This document shows positions 54,058 through 62,668 of a stretch of 64,000 nucleotides of DNA, one piece after another (within the stretch, counting starts at the first letter, position 1; every line of letters starts with the position of its first letter). The notes under the pieces were generated by a model, which had not been told where the DNA came from, searched no databases, and worked only from the letters and a program-made list of their open reading frames with translations. The position numbers and the translations under genes are program-made. Source of the stretch: Pseudomonas sp. LS1212. Lineage in GTDB: Bacteria > Pseudomonadota > Gammaproteobacteria > Pseudomonadales > Pseudomonadaceae. The DNA lies in contig NZ_CP102951.1 of assembly GCF_024741815.1 (NCBI RefSeq), forward strand, positions 3,982,001-4,046,000, given 5' to 3'.

Positions 54058-57000
54058 AGATCCTCGCCATCCGCCTGAAGAACCTGGCTTCGCTGGCCGG
54101 ACCTCTGGAAATCGATTTCACTGCCGAACCGCTCGCCAGCGCCGGCCTCTTTGCCATCACCGGCCCCACCGGTGCCGGCAAAAGCACCCTGCTCGATGCC
54201 CTTTGCCTGGCCCTGTTCGGTGCGGTACCGCGCCTGAGCAAGACCGGCCGCGACGGCAAGGTCCCCGAGACCGAGGGGGAGATCGCCACCGGCGACCCAC
54301 GCACCCTGCTGCGCCGTGGCACCGGTACCGGTTTTGCCGAGGTCGATTTTCTCGGCATCGACGGGCGCCGCTACCGCGCCCGCTGGGAAGCCAATCGCGC
54401 CCGCGACAAAGCCGGCGGCAAGCTGCAACCCAGCCGCCAGAGCCTGTACGACTTGGACGCCGAACAGCTGCTGACCAGCCTCAAGCCTGAATTCAAGGCC
54501 ATGCTCGAAGCCTGCCTGGGCCTGAACTTCGAACAGTTCACCCGCGCCGTGCTGTTGGCCCAGAGCGAATTCAGCGCCTTCCTCAAGGCCGACGACAACG
54601 AACGCAGCGAACTGTTGGAGAAGCTCACCGACACCGCCCTCTATACTCGCCTGGGCCGCCGAGCCTTCGAGCAAAGCAAAGAGGCACGCGAGGCACTGCG
54701 CCTGTTGCAGGAGCAGGCTGGCGGCATCGCTCCACTTGCGTCCGAGCTGCGCGAAGGCCTGGACTTGCGCCTGGAGAACGCCCGGCTGCAACTCAAGACC
54801 GAACAGGCCAGGTTCAAGCAGCTCGAGCAACAGCAACAGTGGCAACGCGAGCTGCAACGCCTGCAAGACGAACGACAAGCCACCACAGATGAACTGCAGC
54901 AGGCGACGCAGGCCTGGCAGGACCAGGCCGCTGCACGCCAGGACCTCAGCCGCCTGGAGCAACTGGCGCCGCAACGCCACCTGTTCATCCGCAGCGCCGA
55001 ACTACAGGCGCAGCTGAGCCCGTTGACACGACAAATCGACGAGCAGCAACGTCGTCAACTCGACCTGCAGAGTCGTCAGCTCGAACGCCAGAATAGCCAG
55101 GCCGATGCCCATGCCGCACTCAATCAGGCGTTACAGGCCCAAAGCGATGCGGCCCCGAAACTACGCCAGGCATTCGAGGCCCACAGCACCCTCGCACATC
55201 TGAACCAGACATTGAGCCAGCTCAACGTGTCGCGACAGGCAGCCGAACTCGCCAGCAGCGAGGGCCAGGCCAGGCTGCTGGCCTTGCGCGAACGCCAGCA
55301 GGCCAGCGAGCAACGCCTGGCGCAGATCACCGCGCAACTGCAACAAAGTGCCGAACTTGCCACTGTTGCCGAAGCCTGGAACCTGCATCGCCAGCGCCTG
55401 CAACAGATCGTGCAACTCAGCGCGCGCCTGGGCAAGGGCCGTGAAGAATTGCCGGCGATCGAGCAACGGGCGACCCAGGCAGAGTCCGAACTGGCGGCCC
55501 GGCATCAGCGCCTGAACGACCTGTACGCCCAGGCTGATTGCCCCGCCGAGGCAGTGGCCGAACGTCTGCAATCACTGACCCGGCAACTTCAGGAAAGCCG
55601 CCTGCAACTGCGCAGTCTTGACGAACTGGAACGCCACTGGCTGCGCCAGCAGGAGCTGGAGCAACGTGTGCAGGTAATGCGCCAGGCCCAGCAACAGGCT
55701 GGCGAACAACGCGAGCTGCGCACACGTGAAGGTGTGGCCCTGAAGGCCGAACACCAAGAGGCCGAGCAGGCGCTGAACGTCACCCTGCAAGTGCTGCAAC
55801 GCCAGCGCCTGGCCCGTAGCGCCAGCGTCGAACAGCTGCGCGGCCAATTGCAGGACGATCAACCCTGCCCGGTCTGCGGCAGCATCGAGCATCCCTGGCA
55901 CCAATCCGATGCCCTGCTCCAGGCGCTGGGCAGCCATGAAGAAGGTGAAGAAACCCGCGCCCGTGAAACCGTGCAGAAACTGGCCGACCGCCTGGCCGAA
56001 CTGCGCGCCGAGGTGCAGGGGTTGATCGAGCAGCAGAAGCAGCTCAAGCCGCAGGAAGAGCAACTACTCGGCCAGCAACAGAGCGCGCTCCAGCAACTTC
56101 AGGAGCATCCCCTCTTCCCACAGATGCTGGAACAGCCCGCGCAACGACGCGAGACCTGGATCTGTGAACAACTGCAGCAGATCAACCCGCAAGTCATCGC
56201 CGCCGAAGCGCAACAGAATCGCTTGCTGGCCCTGCAACAACAGGCCAATCAGCTGCAGCATCAGCTGCTTGCGGCCCAGCAGGCCTGCCAGGCCGCGGTA
56301 CAGCAGCTCAACGAGCAACAGCGCAGCCTGCTCAACGACAGTCAGCGCCTGGACGATGAGCTGGCGGCATTCTCCAGCTTGCTGCCGAGCGAAAGCCTTG
56401 AGCAACTACGACATAACCCCGCCGCAGGCTTTCTCGAGCTGGACCGCAAACTGGCCTCGCGCCTGGAACAAATCGATCAGCGCCGCGACGAACAACAGGA
56501 ATTCGATGCGCGCCAGCGCAACATCGAGCAGGAGCAATGGCAGCAGCAAAGCCGTGAGCAGGAGCTTTCGACCCTGCAGCAACGCTGCAGCGTGCTCGAC
56601 GGCCAACTGCAGGTCAGTGGCGAACAATTGAGCCAATTGCTCGGTGAGCATTCCAGTGCCCAAGCCTGGCAGGGACAGTTGGAACAAGCGGTGGAACTGG
56701 CACGCCAGAGCGAGGCAGCGGCCAATCGGGATTTGCAGGCCATCGCCACCGAACAAGTGCGACTGAGCAGCGAGCTCAAGGCCGGCCTGCAGCAACAGCA
56801 AGCACAGGAACAGGCGCTTGGCGATCTGCAAGCGCGTGTGCTGGCGTGGCGTGGCCAGCACCCGGAACTGGACGATGAGGGCTTGCACGCTTTGCTCGAC
56901 TATAGCGAAAGCCAGGTCGGCGAACTGCGCCAGCAGCTTCAACAGAGTGAAAAAGGCCTCGAACAATTGCGTGTTCGCCTGCAGGAACGCGAGTTGCGCC

Positions 57001-57698
57001 TGCAAACTCATCAGGCGCAGCACAATGGCAATCTCGATGGCGCCAGCCTGGAAGTTGCCCTGCAACAATTGCACGACCAGTGTACGGCCCAGGAACAGGT
57101 CTGCGCCGAGCTGCGCGCCGAACAGGCCGAGGACCAGAGGCGCCTGAGGGCCAACCAGGCACTGCAGGAACGCATTGCCAGCGCCAACGAGCAATACCAG
57201 CGCTGGGCGCGGGTTGCCGCACTGATCGGTTCGGCGACCGGCGATACCTTCCGCAAGATTGCCCAGGCCTACAACCTCGATATCCTGTTGCACCACGCCA
57301 ACGCGCAACTGCGTCAGCTGGTCAAACGCTATCGCCTCAAGCGCGGCGGCAGCATGCTCGGCCTGTTGGTGCTCGATACCGAGATGGGCGACGAACTGCG
57401 CTCGGTGCACTCGCTGTCCGGTGGCGAAACCTTCCTGGTTTCGCTGGCCCTGGCCCTGGGCCTGGCCTCAATGGCATCGAGCACCCTGAAGATCGAATCG
57501 CTGTTCATCGACGAAGGTTTCGGCAGCCTCGACCCCGAATCCCTGCAACTGGCCATGGATGCCCTCGACGGCCTGCAAGCCCAGGGTCGCAAGGTTGCGG
57601 TCATCTCCCACGTGCAGGAAATGCACGAACGCATCCCGGTCCAGATCCAGGTACGTCGCCAGGGCAACGGTTTGAGCAGTGTGGAGGTCAGTGGATGA
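54054..57698 (+). CDS. sbcC: Exonuclease SbcCD, subunit C (SMC-like ATPase)
   Basis: A 1,214-residue Rad50-like ATPase. Walker A is ITGPTGAGKSTLLDALC near residue 40, then two very long glutamine-rich coiled coils meet at the zinc hook CPVC (C605-C608). The C-terminal part has the ABC signature SLSGGETFLVSLALALGLA, quoted SLSGGETF, and Walker B LFIDEGFGSLD. It forms the SbcCD complex with the gene just upstream, tethering DNA ends for nuclease action. The ATG overlaps the sbcD stop (ATGA), and the glutathione S-transferase start overlaps its own stop the same way. Confidence 0.95.
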   Translation: MKILAIRLKNLASLAGPLEIDFTAEPLASAGLFAITGPTGAGKSTLLDALCLALFGAVPRLSKTGRDGKVPETEGEIATGDPRTLLRRGTGTGFAEVDFLGIDGRRYRARWEANRARDKAGGKLQPSRQSLYDLDAEQLLTSLKPEFKAMLEACLGLNFEQFTRAVLLAQSEFSAFLKADDNERSELLEKLTDTALYTRLGRRAFEQSKEAREALRLLQEQAGGIAPLASELREGLDLRLENARLQLKTEQARFKQLEQQQQWQRELQRLQDERQATTDELQQATQAWQDQAAARQDLSRLEQLAPQRHLFIRSAELQAQLSPLTRQIDEQQRRQLDLQSRQLERQNSQADAHAALNQALQAQSDAAPKLRQAFEAHSTLAHLNQTLSQLNVSRQAAELASSEGQARLLALRERQQASEQRLAQITAQLQQSAELATVAEAWNLHRQRLQQIVQLSARLGKGREELPAIEQRATQAESELAARHQRLNDLYAQADCPAEAVAERLQSLTRQLQESRLQLRSLDELERHWLRQQELEQRVQVMRQAQQQAGEQRELRTREGVALKAEHQEAEQALNVTLQVLQRQRLARSASVEQLRGQLQDDQPCPVCGSIEHPWHQSDALLQALGSHEEGEETRARETVQKLADRLAELRAEVQGLIEQQKQLKPQEEQLLGQQQSALQQLQEHPLFPQMLEQPAQRRETWICEQLQQINPQVIAAEAQQNRLLALQQQANQLQHQLLAAQQACQAAVQQLNEQQRSLLNDSQRLDDELAAFSSLLPSESLEQLRHNPAAGFLELDRKLASRLEQIDQRRDEQQEFDARQRNIEQEQWQQQSREQELSTLQQRCSVLDGQLQVSGEQLSQLLGEHSSAQAWQGQLEQAVELARQSEAAANRDLQAIATEQVRLSSELKAGLQQQQAQEQALGDLQARVLAWRGQHPELDDEGLHALLDYSESQVGELRQQLQQSEKGLEQLRVRLQERELRLQTHQAQHNGNLDGASLEVALQQLHDQCTAQEQVCAELRAEQAEDQRRLRANQALQERIASANEQYQRWARVAALIGSATGDTFRKIAQAYNLDILLHHANAQLRQLVKRYRLKRGGSMLGLLVLDTEMGDELRSVHSLSGGETFLVSLALALGLASMASSTLKIESLFIDEGFGSLDPESLQLAMDALDGLQAQGRKVAVISHVQEMHERIPVQIQVRRQGNGLSSVEVSG

Positions 57699-58288
57699 TT
57701 CTTTACTCGTTCCGGCGCTGCCCCTACGCCATGCGCGCGCGCATGGCACTGCGCTACAGTGGCTGCCCGGTGGAGATCATCGAGGTCAGCCTCAAGGCCA
57801 AGCCCGCCGAGATGCTGGCCTTGTCGAGCAAGGGCACGGTACCGGTATTGAACGTTGATGGCCGAGTGATCGACGAGAGCCTGGAGATCATGCGCTGGGC
57901 GCTTGAACACAACGATCCGCAGGATTGGCGACTGTGCAACGATCCGCAAGCCCGAGAGCAAGCCGAGTGGCTGATCAGCGAAAACGATCAGGTGTTCAAA
58001 GTGCATTTGAATCACTACAAGTACGCCGATCGCTATCCGGAACTCCCGCTTGAGCATTACCGCGAGCAAGCTTGCGTTTTTTTGCAAAGGCTCGAGGAGC
58101 GCTTGCAGCATCAGACGTATTTGTTCGCCGATCATCCGAGCCTGGCCGATGTGGCCATCATGCCCTTTGTTCGCCAGTTCGCGGCCGTAGATCCCGACTG
58201 GTTTGCGCAGTCGCCGTACCGACGGCTCCAGGCCTGGCTGCAGGACTTTCTCGAATCGGCCTTGTTCAAGGCCATCATGGCCCGCTGA
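57695..58288 (+). CDS. Glutathione S-transferase family protein
   Basis: A 197-residue protein with an N-terminal thioredoxin-like domain (ILYSFRRCPYAMRARMAL, in which RCPYA is CxxA at the active position; GTVPVL with the cis-proline; DESLEIMRW) and an all-helical C-terminal domain (SLADVAIMPFVRQFA). The catalytic residue is probably the cysteine, as in omega or beta class-like enzymes. Substrate is unknown. The ATG at 57695 overlaps the sbcC stop (ATGA), so it belongs to the same transcript; the frame stays open far upstream only as a shadow of sbcC. Confidence 0.86.
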   Translation: MILYSFRRCPYAMRARMALRYSGCPVEIIEVSLKAKPAEMLALSSKGTVPVLNVDGRVIDESLEIMRWALEHNDPQDWRLCNDPQAREQAEWLISENDQVFKVHLNHYKYADRYPELPLEHYREQACVFLQRLEERLQHQTYLFADHPSLADVAIMPFVRQFAAVDPDWFAQSPYRRLQAWLQDFLESALFKAIMAR

Positions 58289-58289
58289 A

Positions 58290-58442
58290 TCAGGCCGCCG
58301 CCAGGTCTGCCACCGGATTGCAACGCGGCAACAGCAGAGCGCTGGCTTCTCGTTCGCGCACAGGGTCGCGTTCCAGCGCATCGGCAGCCAGAATGGGCGT
58401 GGAATAGAGAAACAGAACGACAGTCGCAATACGCCAAATCAT
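58290..58442 (-). CDS. Small exported protein, 50 residues
   Basis: A short frame starting MIWRIATVVLFLYSTPILAADA and encoding 50 residues, shown here only in part (VVLFLYSTPILAADA is a clear signal peptide with an AXA-like cleavage site). The mature part is about 30 residues, rich in charged residues first (ERDPVREREA) and with one cysteine. GAGGGA lies about ten bases before the ATG. It is convergent with the glutathione S-transferase gene, two bases from its stop. The gene is not recognised, and I rely on the signal peptide and ribosome site. Confidence 0.5.
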   Translation of the reverse strand: MIWRIATVVLFLYSTPILAADALERDPVREREASALLLPRCNPVADLAAA

Positions 58443-58546
58443 GCTTTGAATCCCTCAGCGAGATAAAGAGTCAATATTTCAGCGTCAAATTTAAGCACAT
58501 GGCCATATGCCAGTGCCAAGGGTATTTCACCGTTGTAATAAACAAG

Positions 58547-59713
58547 TCATTGCCGGTCGATGAACTTCAGGTCCGAGGGTGAGTCGATTGCCACCTTCTG
58601 CACGGTCTTGCCAAGCAAACCGGTGCCCGGATCGCGCTGGAGCACGACGATCTGGTGGCTCTTCTGGTTGGCGATCAGCACGAATTTCCCGCTCGGATCG
58701 AGGCTGAACTCCCGGGGGTGATCGCCTTCCACCGAGCGCCGCTGCAAGGGTTTGAGCAGGCCGCTGCCGGGGGCGATGGCAAAGACCAACAGTTCATTGG
58801 CCGTACCACGGTTGCTGGCATACAGAAATCTGCCGTCGGCAGAAACATGAATCGCCCCACCCGCCTTTGCCGCAACGTCCGGGCTATCGGTCAAAGGCAG
58901 CATCTGACGCGGCACCAATGTACCGCCTTGAAAATCGAAAACCACGACCTGAGCGCTCATCTCCAACGTCAGGTAAGCCTGCCTGCCGTTCCCCCCGAAC
59001 ACCAGGTGGCGCGGCCCGCTACCGGGTGGCAAGGTCACTGCCGGCGGGTTGGCCGGGGTCAATGGCCGGTTTTTGTTGCCGGCGTCAAAACGATAGATAA
59101 ACACCTTATCGGCCCCCAGGTCACAGGCAAACACGTAGCGCTCATCCTTCGATGACACCACCGAATGCACATGGGCCGAGCCTTGCCGCTCTGGGTTGAC
59201 CTGGCTGGCCGTATGGGCGTCCTGCTGCACCACCGCCGAAAGCTCGCCGTTGGCGCCCACAGGCAGCACGCTGAGACTGCCCCCGGGCTCGGGTTGCACG
59301 GCATAGTTGGCGACGAACAGATAAGCCTGATCGCCGCTCAGGCTCGAATGGGTCGGCTCATCACCCTGGCTTGGCACCTGATTGATCGGGCTCAGTTCAT
59401 GGGTTTTCGGGGCGATGGCGAAACTGCTGACGCGTCCGACCGGGTCTGCCTGGCCAGGCCCGTTTTCATTGACCGCGAACAGGTATTGCCGGTCACGGGA
59501 CAGGGTCAACCAGGATGGGTTGGCGCTTTTGACCACCTGCAGCGGCTCACTGGAAATCTGGCCTTTGTCGCTGTCGAAGTGATAGCGGTAGATACCTTCG
59601 CTGTTGCCTTGGGTGTAAGTCCCCACCAGCAGATCGTAATCGGCCGCTGCAGCGTGATGGGGAAACAGGCCCAGGGCACCGGCAATCAATAGAGGCATGA
59701 GCAGGCTTTTCAT
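58547..59713 (-). CDS. Lactonase family protein, seven-bladed beta-propeller (6-phosphogluconolactonase-like)
   Basis: A 388-residue exported protein. A signal peptide (LLIAGALGLFPHHAAA) is followed by repeated blades of YVFAxxx and SLDPSGKFVL type. The opening YDLLVGTYTQGNSEGIYRYHFD, cut here to LLVGTYTQGNSEGIY, is typical of Pgl-like lactonases (COG2706). Cytoplasmic Pgl hydrolyses 6-phosphogluconolactone, but this copy has a signal peptide and so should act in the periplasm on another lactone or polymer. The ATG at 59713 is chosen for the signal peptide; an open extension to 59821 overlaps the DUF5629-like gene. It follows that gene on the same strand. Confidence 0.88.
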   Translation of the reverse strand: MKSLLMPLLIAGALGLFPHHAAAADYDLLVGTYTQGNSEGIYRYHFDSDKGQISSEPLQVVKSANPSWLTLSRDRQYLFAVNENGPGQADPVGRVSSFAIAPKTHELSPINQVPSQGDEPTHSSLSGDQAYLFVANYAVQPEPGGSLSVLPVGANGELSAVVQQDAHTASQVNPERQGSAHVHSVVSSKDERYVFACDLGADKVFIYRFDAGNKNRPLTPANPPAVTLPPGSGPRHLVFGGNGRQAYLTLEMSAQVVVFDFQGGTLVPRQMLPLTDSPDVAAKAGGAIHVSADGRFLYASNRGTANELLVFAIAPGSGLLKPLQRRSVEGDHPREFSLDPSGKFVLIANQKSHQIVVLQRDPGTGLLGKTVQKVAIDSPSDLKFIDRQ

Positions 59714-59765
59714 CGGGAGCGTTCCTCGCAGGCGGGTCAAGGGTTCTGCGAGGAAGTTGGCAGGT

Positions 59766-60068
59766 TCAAGAAGCGGACGAGTCGTCGTCCTGGTCGTCTT
59801 CTTCACTGGCAGAAAAGGCACTTATGCAGACTAGCCGATGCTCGCCATTGGCATTGGTGATCAGCCAGCTCTCGGACGCTGTATCGAAGGTTGCCGTGGC
59901 GACTTCGGCCGGAGTGAAAAACCAGCGCTTGAGGTCGCGGCCATCCATGGATTCGATTCGCAGCCCGCCCTCATCGGGCCGGGTGAAGTCGAAGGCGTGC
60001 AGGCCATCGATCAGCAGCATGTCGCAGGTTTCAAGAACATCTAGCAATGAATCGGTAGTACCTGTCAT
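59766..60068 (-). CDS. DUF5629-like conserved hypothetical protein
   Basis: A 100-residue cytoplasmic protein starting MTGTTDSLLDVLETCDMLLIDG, cut here to LLDVLETCDMLLIDG, with an FDFTRPDEGGLRIESMDGRD core and an acidic serine/aspartate tail (EEDDQDDDSSAS). It resembles the Pseudomonas proteins grouped as DUF5629; no function is known. The ATG at 60068 is taken; a start three codons earlier is weaker. The downstream lactonase gene begins 52 bases after its stop. Confidence 0.75.
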   Translation of the reverse strand: MTGTTDSLLDVLETCDMLLIDGLHAFDFTRPDEGGLRIESMDGRDLKRWFFTPAEVATATFDTASESWLITNANGEHRLVCISAFSASEEDDQDDDSSAS

Positions 60069-60130
60069 GACAAACAATCGCTTGAGAGAAGCTGGCCATT
60101 ATAAGCCTAAACGCCGACCTCGTTTCCACA

Positions 60131-60219
60131 CTGTGGGAGCTGGCTTGCCAGCGATGCAGGTGACGCGGCCTGCCTGCATTACTGCGGTGAAGTCATCGCT
60201 GGCAAGCCAGCTCCCACAG
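60131..60219. repeat. REP doublet with 26-bp perfect inverted arms
   Basis: The arms at 60131-60156 and 60194-60219 are exact inverse copies, beginning CTGTGGGAGCTGGCTTGCC. Same family as the 45729-45815 element. It lies between the DUF5629-like gene and the RND transporter terminator. Confidence 0.88.
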
Positions 60220-60230
60220 GGGGACAAAAA

Positions 60231-60262
60231 AAACCGCAGCCTGGGCTGCGGTTTATTTTTTT
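60231..60262. terminator. Bidirectional intrinsic terminator of the RND transporter gene
   Basis: AAACCGCAGC-CTGG-GCTGCGGTTT is a perfect ten-bp stem with an A run before (60226-60233) and TTTTTTT after (60256-60262). It is 11 bases past the stop of the minus-strand RND gene. Confidence 0.85.
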
Positions 60263-60272
60263 ACTGAGCCAA

Positions 60273-62648
60273 TCAGTGAGCAAACAACGACCCACCCACC
60301 TTGCCCGCCAGTTTCTCCGGCTTGATCAGGAACCGCGCCAGCGCCGGCAGCAGCCACAACGCACCAAACATGTTCCAGAGCAACATGAAGGTCAGCATCA
60401 GGCCCATGTCCGCCTGGAACTTGATCGCCGAGAAGATCCAGGTCGCCACGCCGATAGCCAGGCACAGGCCTGTGAACAGCACCGCCTTGCCGGTGGATTT
60501 CAGCGTCTGGTAGTAGGCCTCCTGCAGTGGCAGCCCGGCACGCAGGAAGCTCTCCAGGCGGGTGTAGATATAGATGCCATAGTCGACACCGATGCCCACG
60601 CCGAGGGCTACGACCGGCAAGGTCGCTACCTTCACGCCGATCCCCATGAACGCCATCAGTGCGTTGCCCAATACCGAGGTCAACACCAGCGGCAGGACGA
60701 TACACAAGGTCGCCGCCCACGAGCGGAAGGTGATCATGCACATCACCGCCACGCAGATGTACACCAGGATCAGAATGGTCAGCTCCGCCGACTTGATCAC
60801 CTCGTTGGTGGCCGCTTCGATCCCGGCGTTACCGGCTGCAAGGATGAACTCCAGACCTTCCTTGTTGTTTTCCTGGGCGAACTCTTGCACCGCCTTGACC
60901 GCGCGATCGAGGGTCTCGGCCTTGTGGTCGTTGAGGTACACCAGCACCGGTGCCAGCGAGCAGTCGTTGTTGTACAGGCCATCGGCACGGGCGATGGAGT
61001 TGTTCAGCACGTCGGGGTTGCGCGACAGGGTTTCCCATTTCAGGTTGCCCTCGTTCATGCCCTTGATCATCTGCTTGGATACGGTCACCAGCGAGACGGC
61101 CGATTGCACGCCCGGGGTGTTCTGCATCTTCCACATCAATTCATCGATCGGGGCCATGGCAGCAAAGGTCGAGCAGCCTTCGGACTTCGTCTTGACCATC
61201 ACCACCAGTACGTCGGAGCTGGTCGAATAGTTGTCGATGATGAACTTGTTGTCCTGGTTGTAGCGCGAGTCCGGACGCAGCTCCGGCGCGCCCTGATCGA
61301 GGTCGCCGATCTTCAGGTTCTGGCTGTACCAGAGGCCGCCACCGAAGGCGATCAAGGCCAGAGCAATGGACACCGGCGCCACCTTGGCACTGGCAAAGTT
61401 CGACAGCAGGCGCCAGAACGGGTGCTCGCGAGTCGCATCCTTCTTGCTGCGCGCAATGGATTTTTTACTGATGCCGACATAGGAAATCGCTACCGGCAAC
61501 AGAATCAGGTTGGTGAACACGATCACTGCCACACCGATCGACGCACCGATGGCCAGCTCGCGGATAACGCCGATATCGATGATCAGCAAGGTGATGAAGC
61601 CAACGGCGTCGGCCAGGATCGCGATCATGCCCGGCAGGAACAGTTGCCGGAATGTTCGCCGCGCCGCCGTCAGGGCGTTGTCGGCGTCGCTCGATTGCAA
61701 GGCGATACCGTTGATCTTCTGTACCCCGTGGGAGATACCGATAGCGAAGATCAGGAACGGCACCAGCATCGAGTAAGGATCCAGCCCGAAGCCGACGGCA
61801 TGCATCAGGCCCAGCTGCCAGACCACCGCCACCAGGGTGGTGATCAATACCGCGATGGTGCTGCGGATACACCAGGTGAACCAGTACAGCAGCACCAGGG
61901 TGATCAGGAACGCGACGCCGAAGAACATCACCACCATGATCAGGCCGTCGATCAGATCACCGACTTTTTTGGCGAAGCCGACGATATGAACCTTCACATT
62001 GGGGTTCTGCGCCTGGTACTTATCGCGAATTTTCTCTTCGAGCTGGTGAGAGAACTGCTGGTAGTCCAGCTTCAGCAACTTGCCCTGATCCTCCGGATCG
62101 GGGTAGGACTCGAGCAATGGCACATCAACGATGCTCGACTTGAAGTCGTTGGACACCAGCCGGCCGACCTGGCCGGACTTGAGTACGTTGTTGCGCAGAT
62201 CCTCAAGGGAGTCGGCCGAGCCGTTATAACTCTGCGGTATCACCTCGCCGCCGGCGAAGCCCTCTTCGGTCACCTCGGTCCAGCGTACGCTCGGGCTCCA
62301 CAAGGACTTGAGGCCGGAACGGTCCACGCCGGGGATGTAGAACACCTCGTCGTGAATCTGACGCAGGGTCTCCATGTACTCTTTGCTGAAAATGTCGCCG
62401 TCCACCGCTTCCACCGAAATACGCACGGTGTTGCCGAGGTTGGCCAGATCATTGCGGTGTTCGAGCATTTTCTGGATGAAGGGGTGCTCGAGCGGGATCA
62501 TCTTTTCGAAACTGGTCGAAGGGCGGATCAGCGTGGCCTGGTAGAACAGGAAGGTGCTGACCAACAGGCAGATGAAAATGACTGCCGGGCGGTTGTTGAA
62601 GATCAGGCGCTCAAGAAGGGTCGCCTTGTCCTGGTGCTGGTTATTCAT
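60273..62648 (-). CDS. RND/MMPL-family transporter
   Basis: A 791-residue inner-membrane protein with two repeats, each of one membrane helix, a large periplasmic loop and a bundle of five helices. Examples are VVMFFGVAFLITLVLLYWF and LVPFLIFAIGISHGVQKING in repeat 1, and LTILILVYICVAVMCMITF and VVALGVGIGVDYGIYIYTR in repeat 2. The D of VGIGVDYG matches the proton-relay position of MMPL proteins. These export lipids or hydrophobic molecules. The YCF48-like gene precedes it on the same strand by 20 bases; the two often occur together with DUF1302 and DUF1329 genes, which are not in this window. I use the ATG at 62648 (MNNQHQDKA). Confidence 0.88.
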   Translation of the reverse strand: MNNQHQDKATLLERLIFNNRPAVIFICLLVSTFLFYQATLIRPSTSFEKMIPLEHPFIQKMLEHRNDLANLGNTVRISVEAVDGDIFSKEYMETLRQIHDEVFYIPGVDRSGLKSLWSPSVRWTEVTEEGFAGGEVIPQSYNGSADSLEDLRNNVLKSGQVGRLVSNDFKSSIVDVPLLESYPDPEDQGKLLKLDYQQFSHQLEEKIRDKYQAQNPNVKVHIVGFAKKVGDLIDGLIMVVMFFGVAFLITLVLLYWFTWCIRSTIAVLITTLVAVVWQLGLMHAVGFGLDPYSMLVPFLIFAIGISHGVQKINGIALQSSDADNALTAARRTFRQLFLPGMIAILADAVGFITLLIIDIGVIRELAIGASIGVAVIVFTNLILLPVAISYVGISKKSIARSKKDATREHPFWRLLSNFASAKVAPVSIALALIAFGGGLWYSQNLKIGDLDQGAPELRPDSRYNQDNKFIIDNYSTSSDVLVVMVKTKSEGCSTFAAMAPIDELMWKMQNTPGVQSAVSLVTVSKQMIKGMNEGNLKWETLSRNPDVLNNSIARADGLYNNDCSLAPVLVYLNDHKAETLDRAVKAVQEFAQENNKEGLEFILAAGNAGIEAATNEVIKSAELTILILVYICVAVMCMITFRSWAATLCIVLPLVLTSVLGNALMAFMGIGVKVATLPVVALGVGIGVDYGIYIYTRLESFLRAGLPLQEAYYQTLKSTGKAVLFTGLCLAIGVATWIFSAIKFQADMGLMLTFMLLWNMFGALWLLPALARFLIKPEKLAGKVGGSLFAH

Positions 62649-62668
62649 TGGAAACTGCTCCCGCCCTG

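Noticed and set aside
57080..57694. N-terminal extension of the glutathione S-transferase frame inside sbcC
   Set aside because: Arginine/glycine-rich shadow of sbcC. The GST fold begins at the ATG at 57695.
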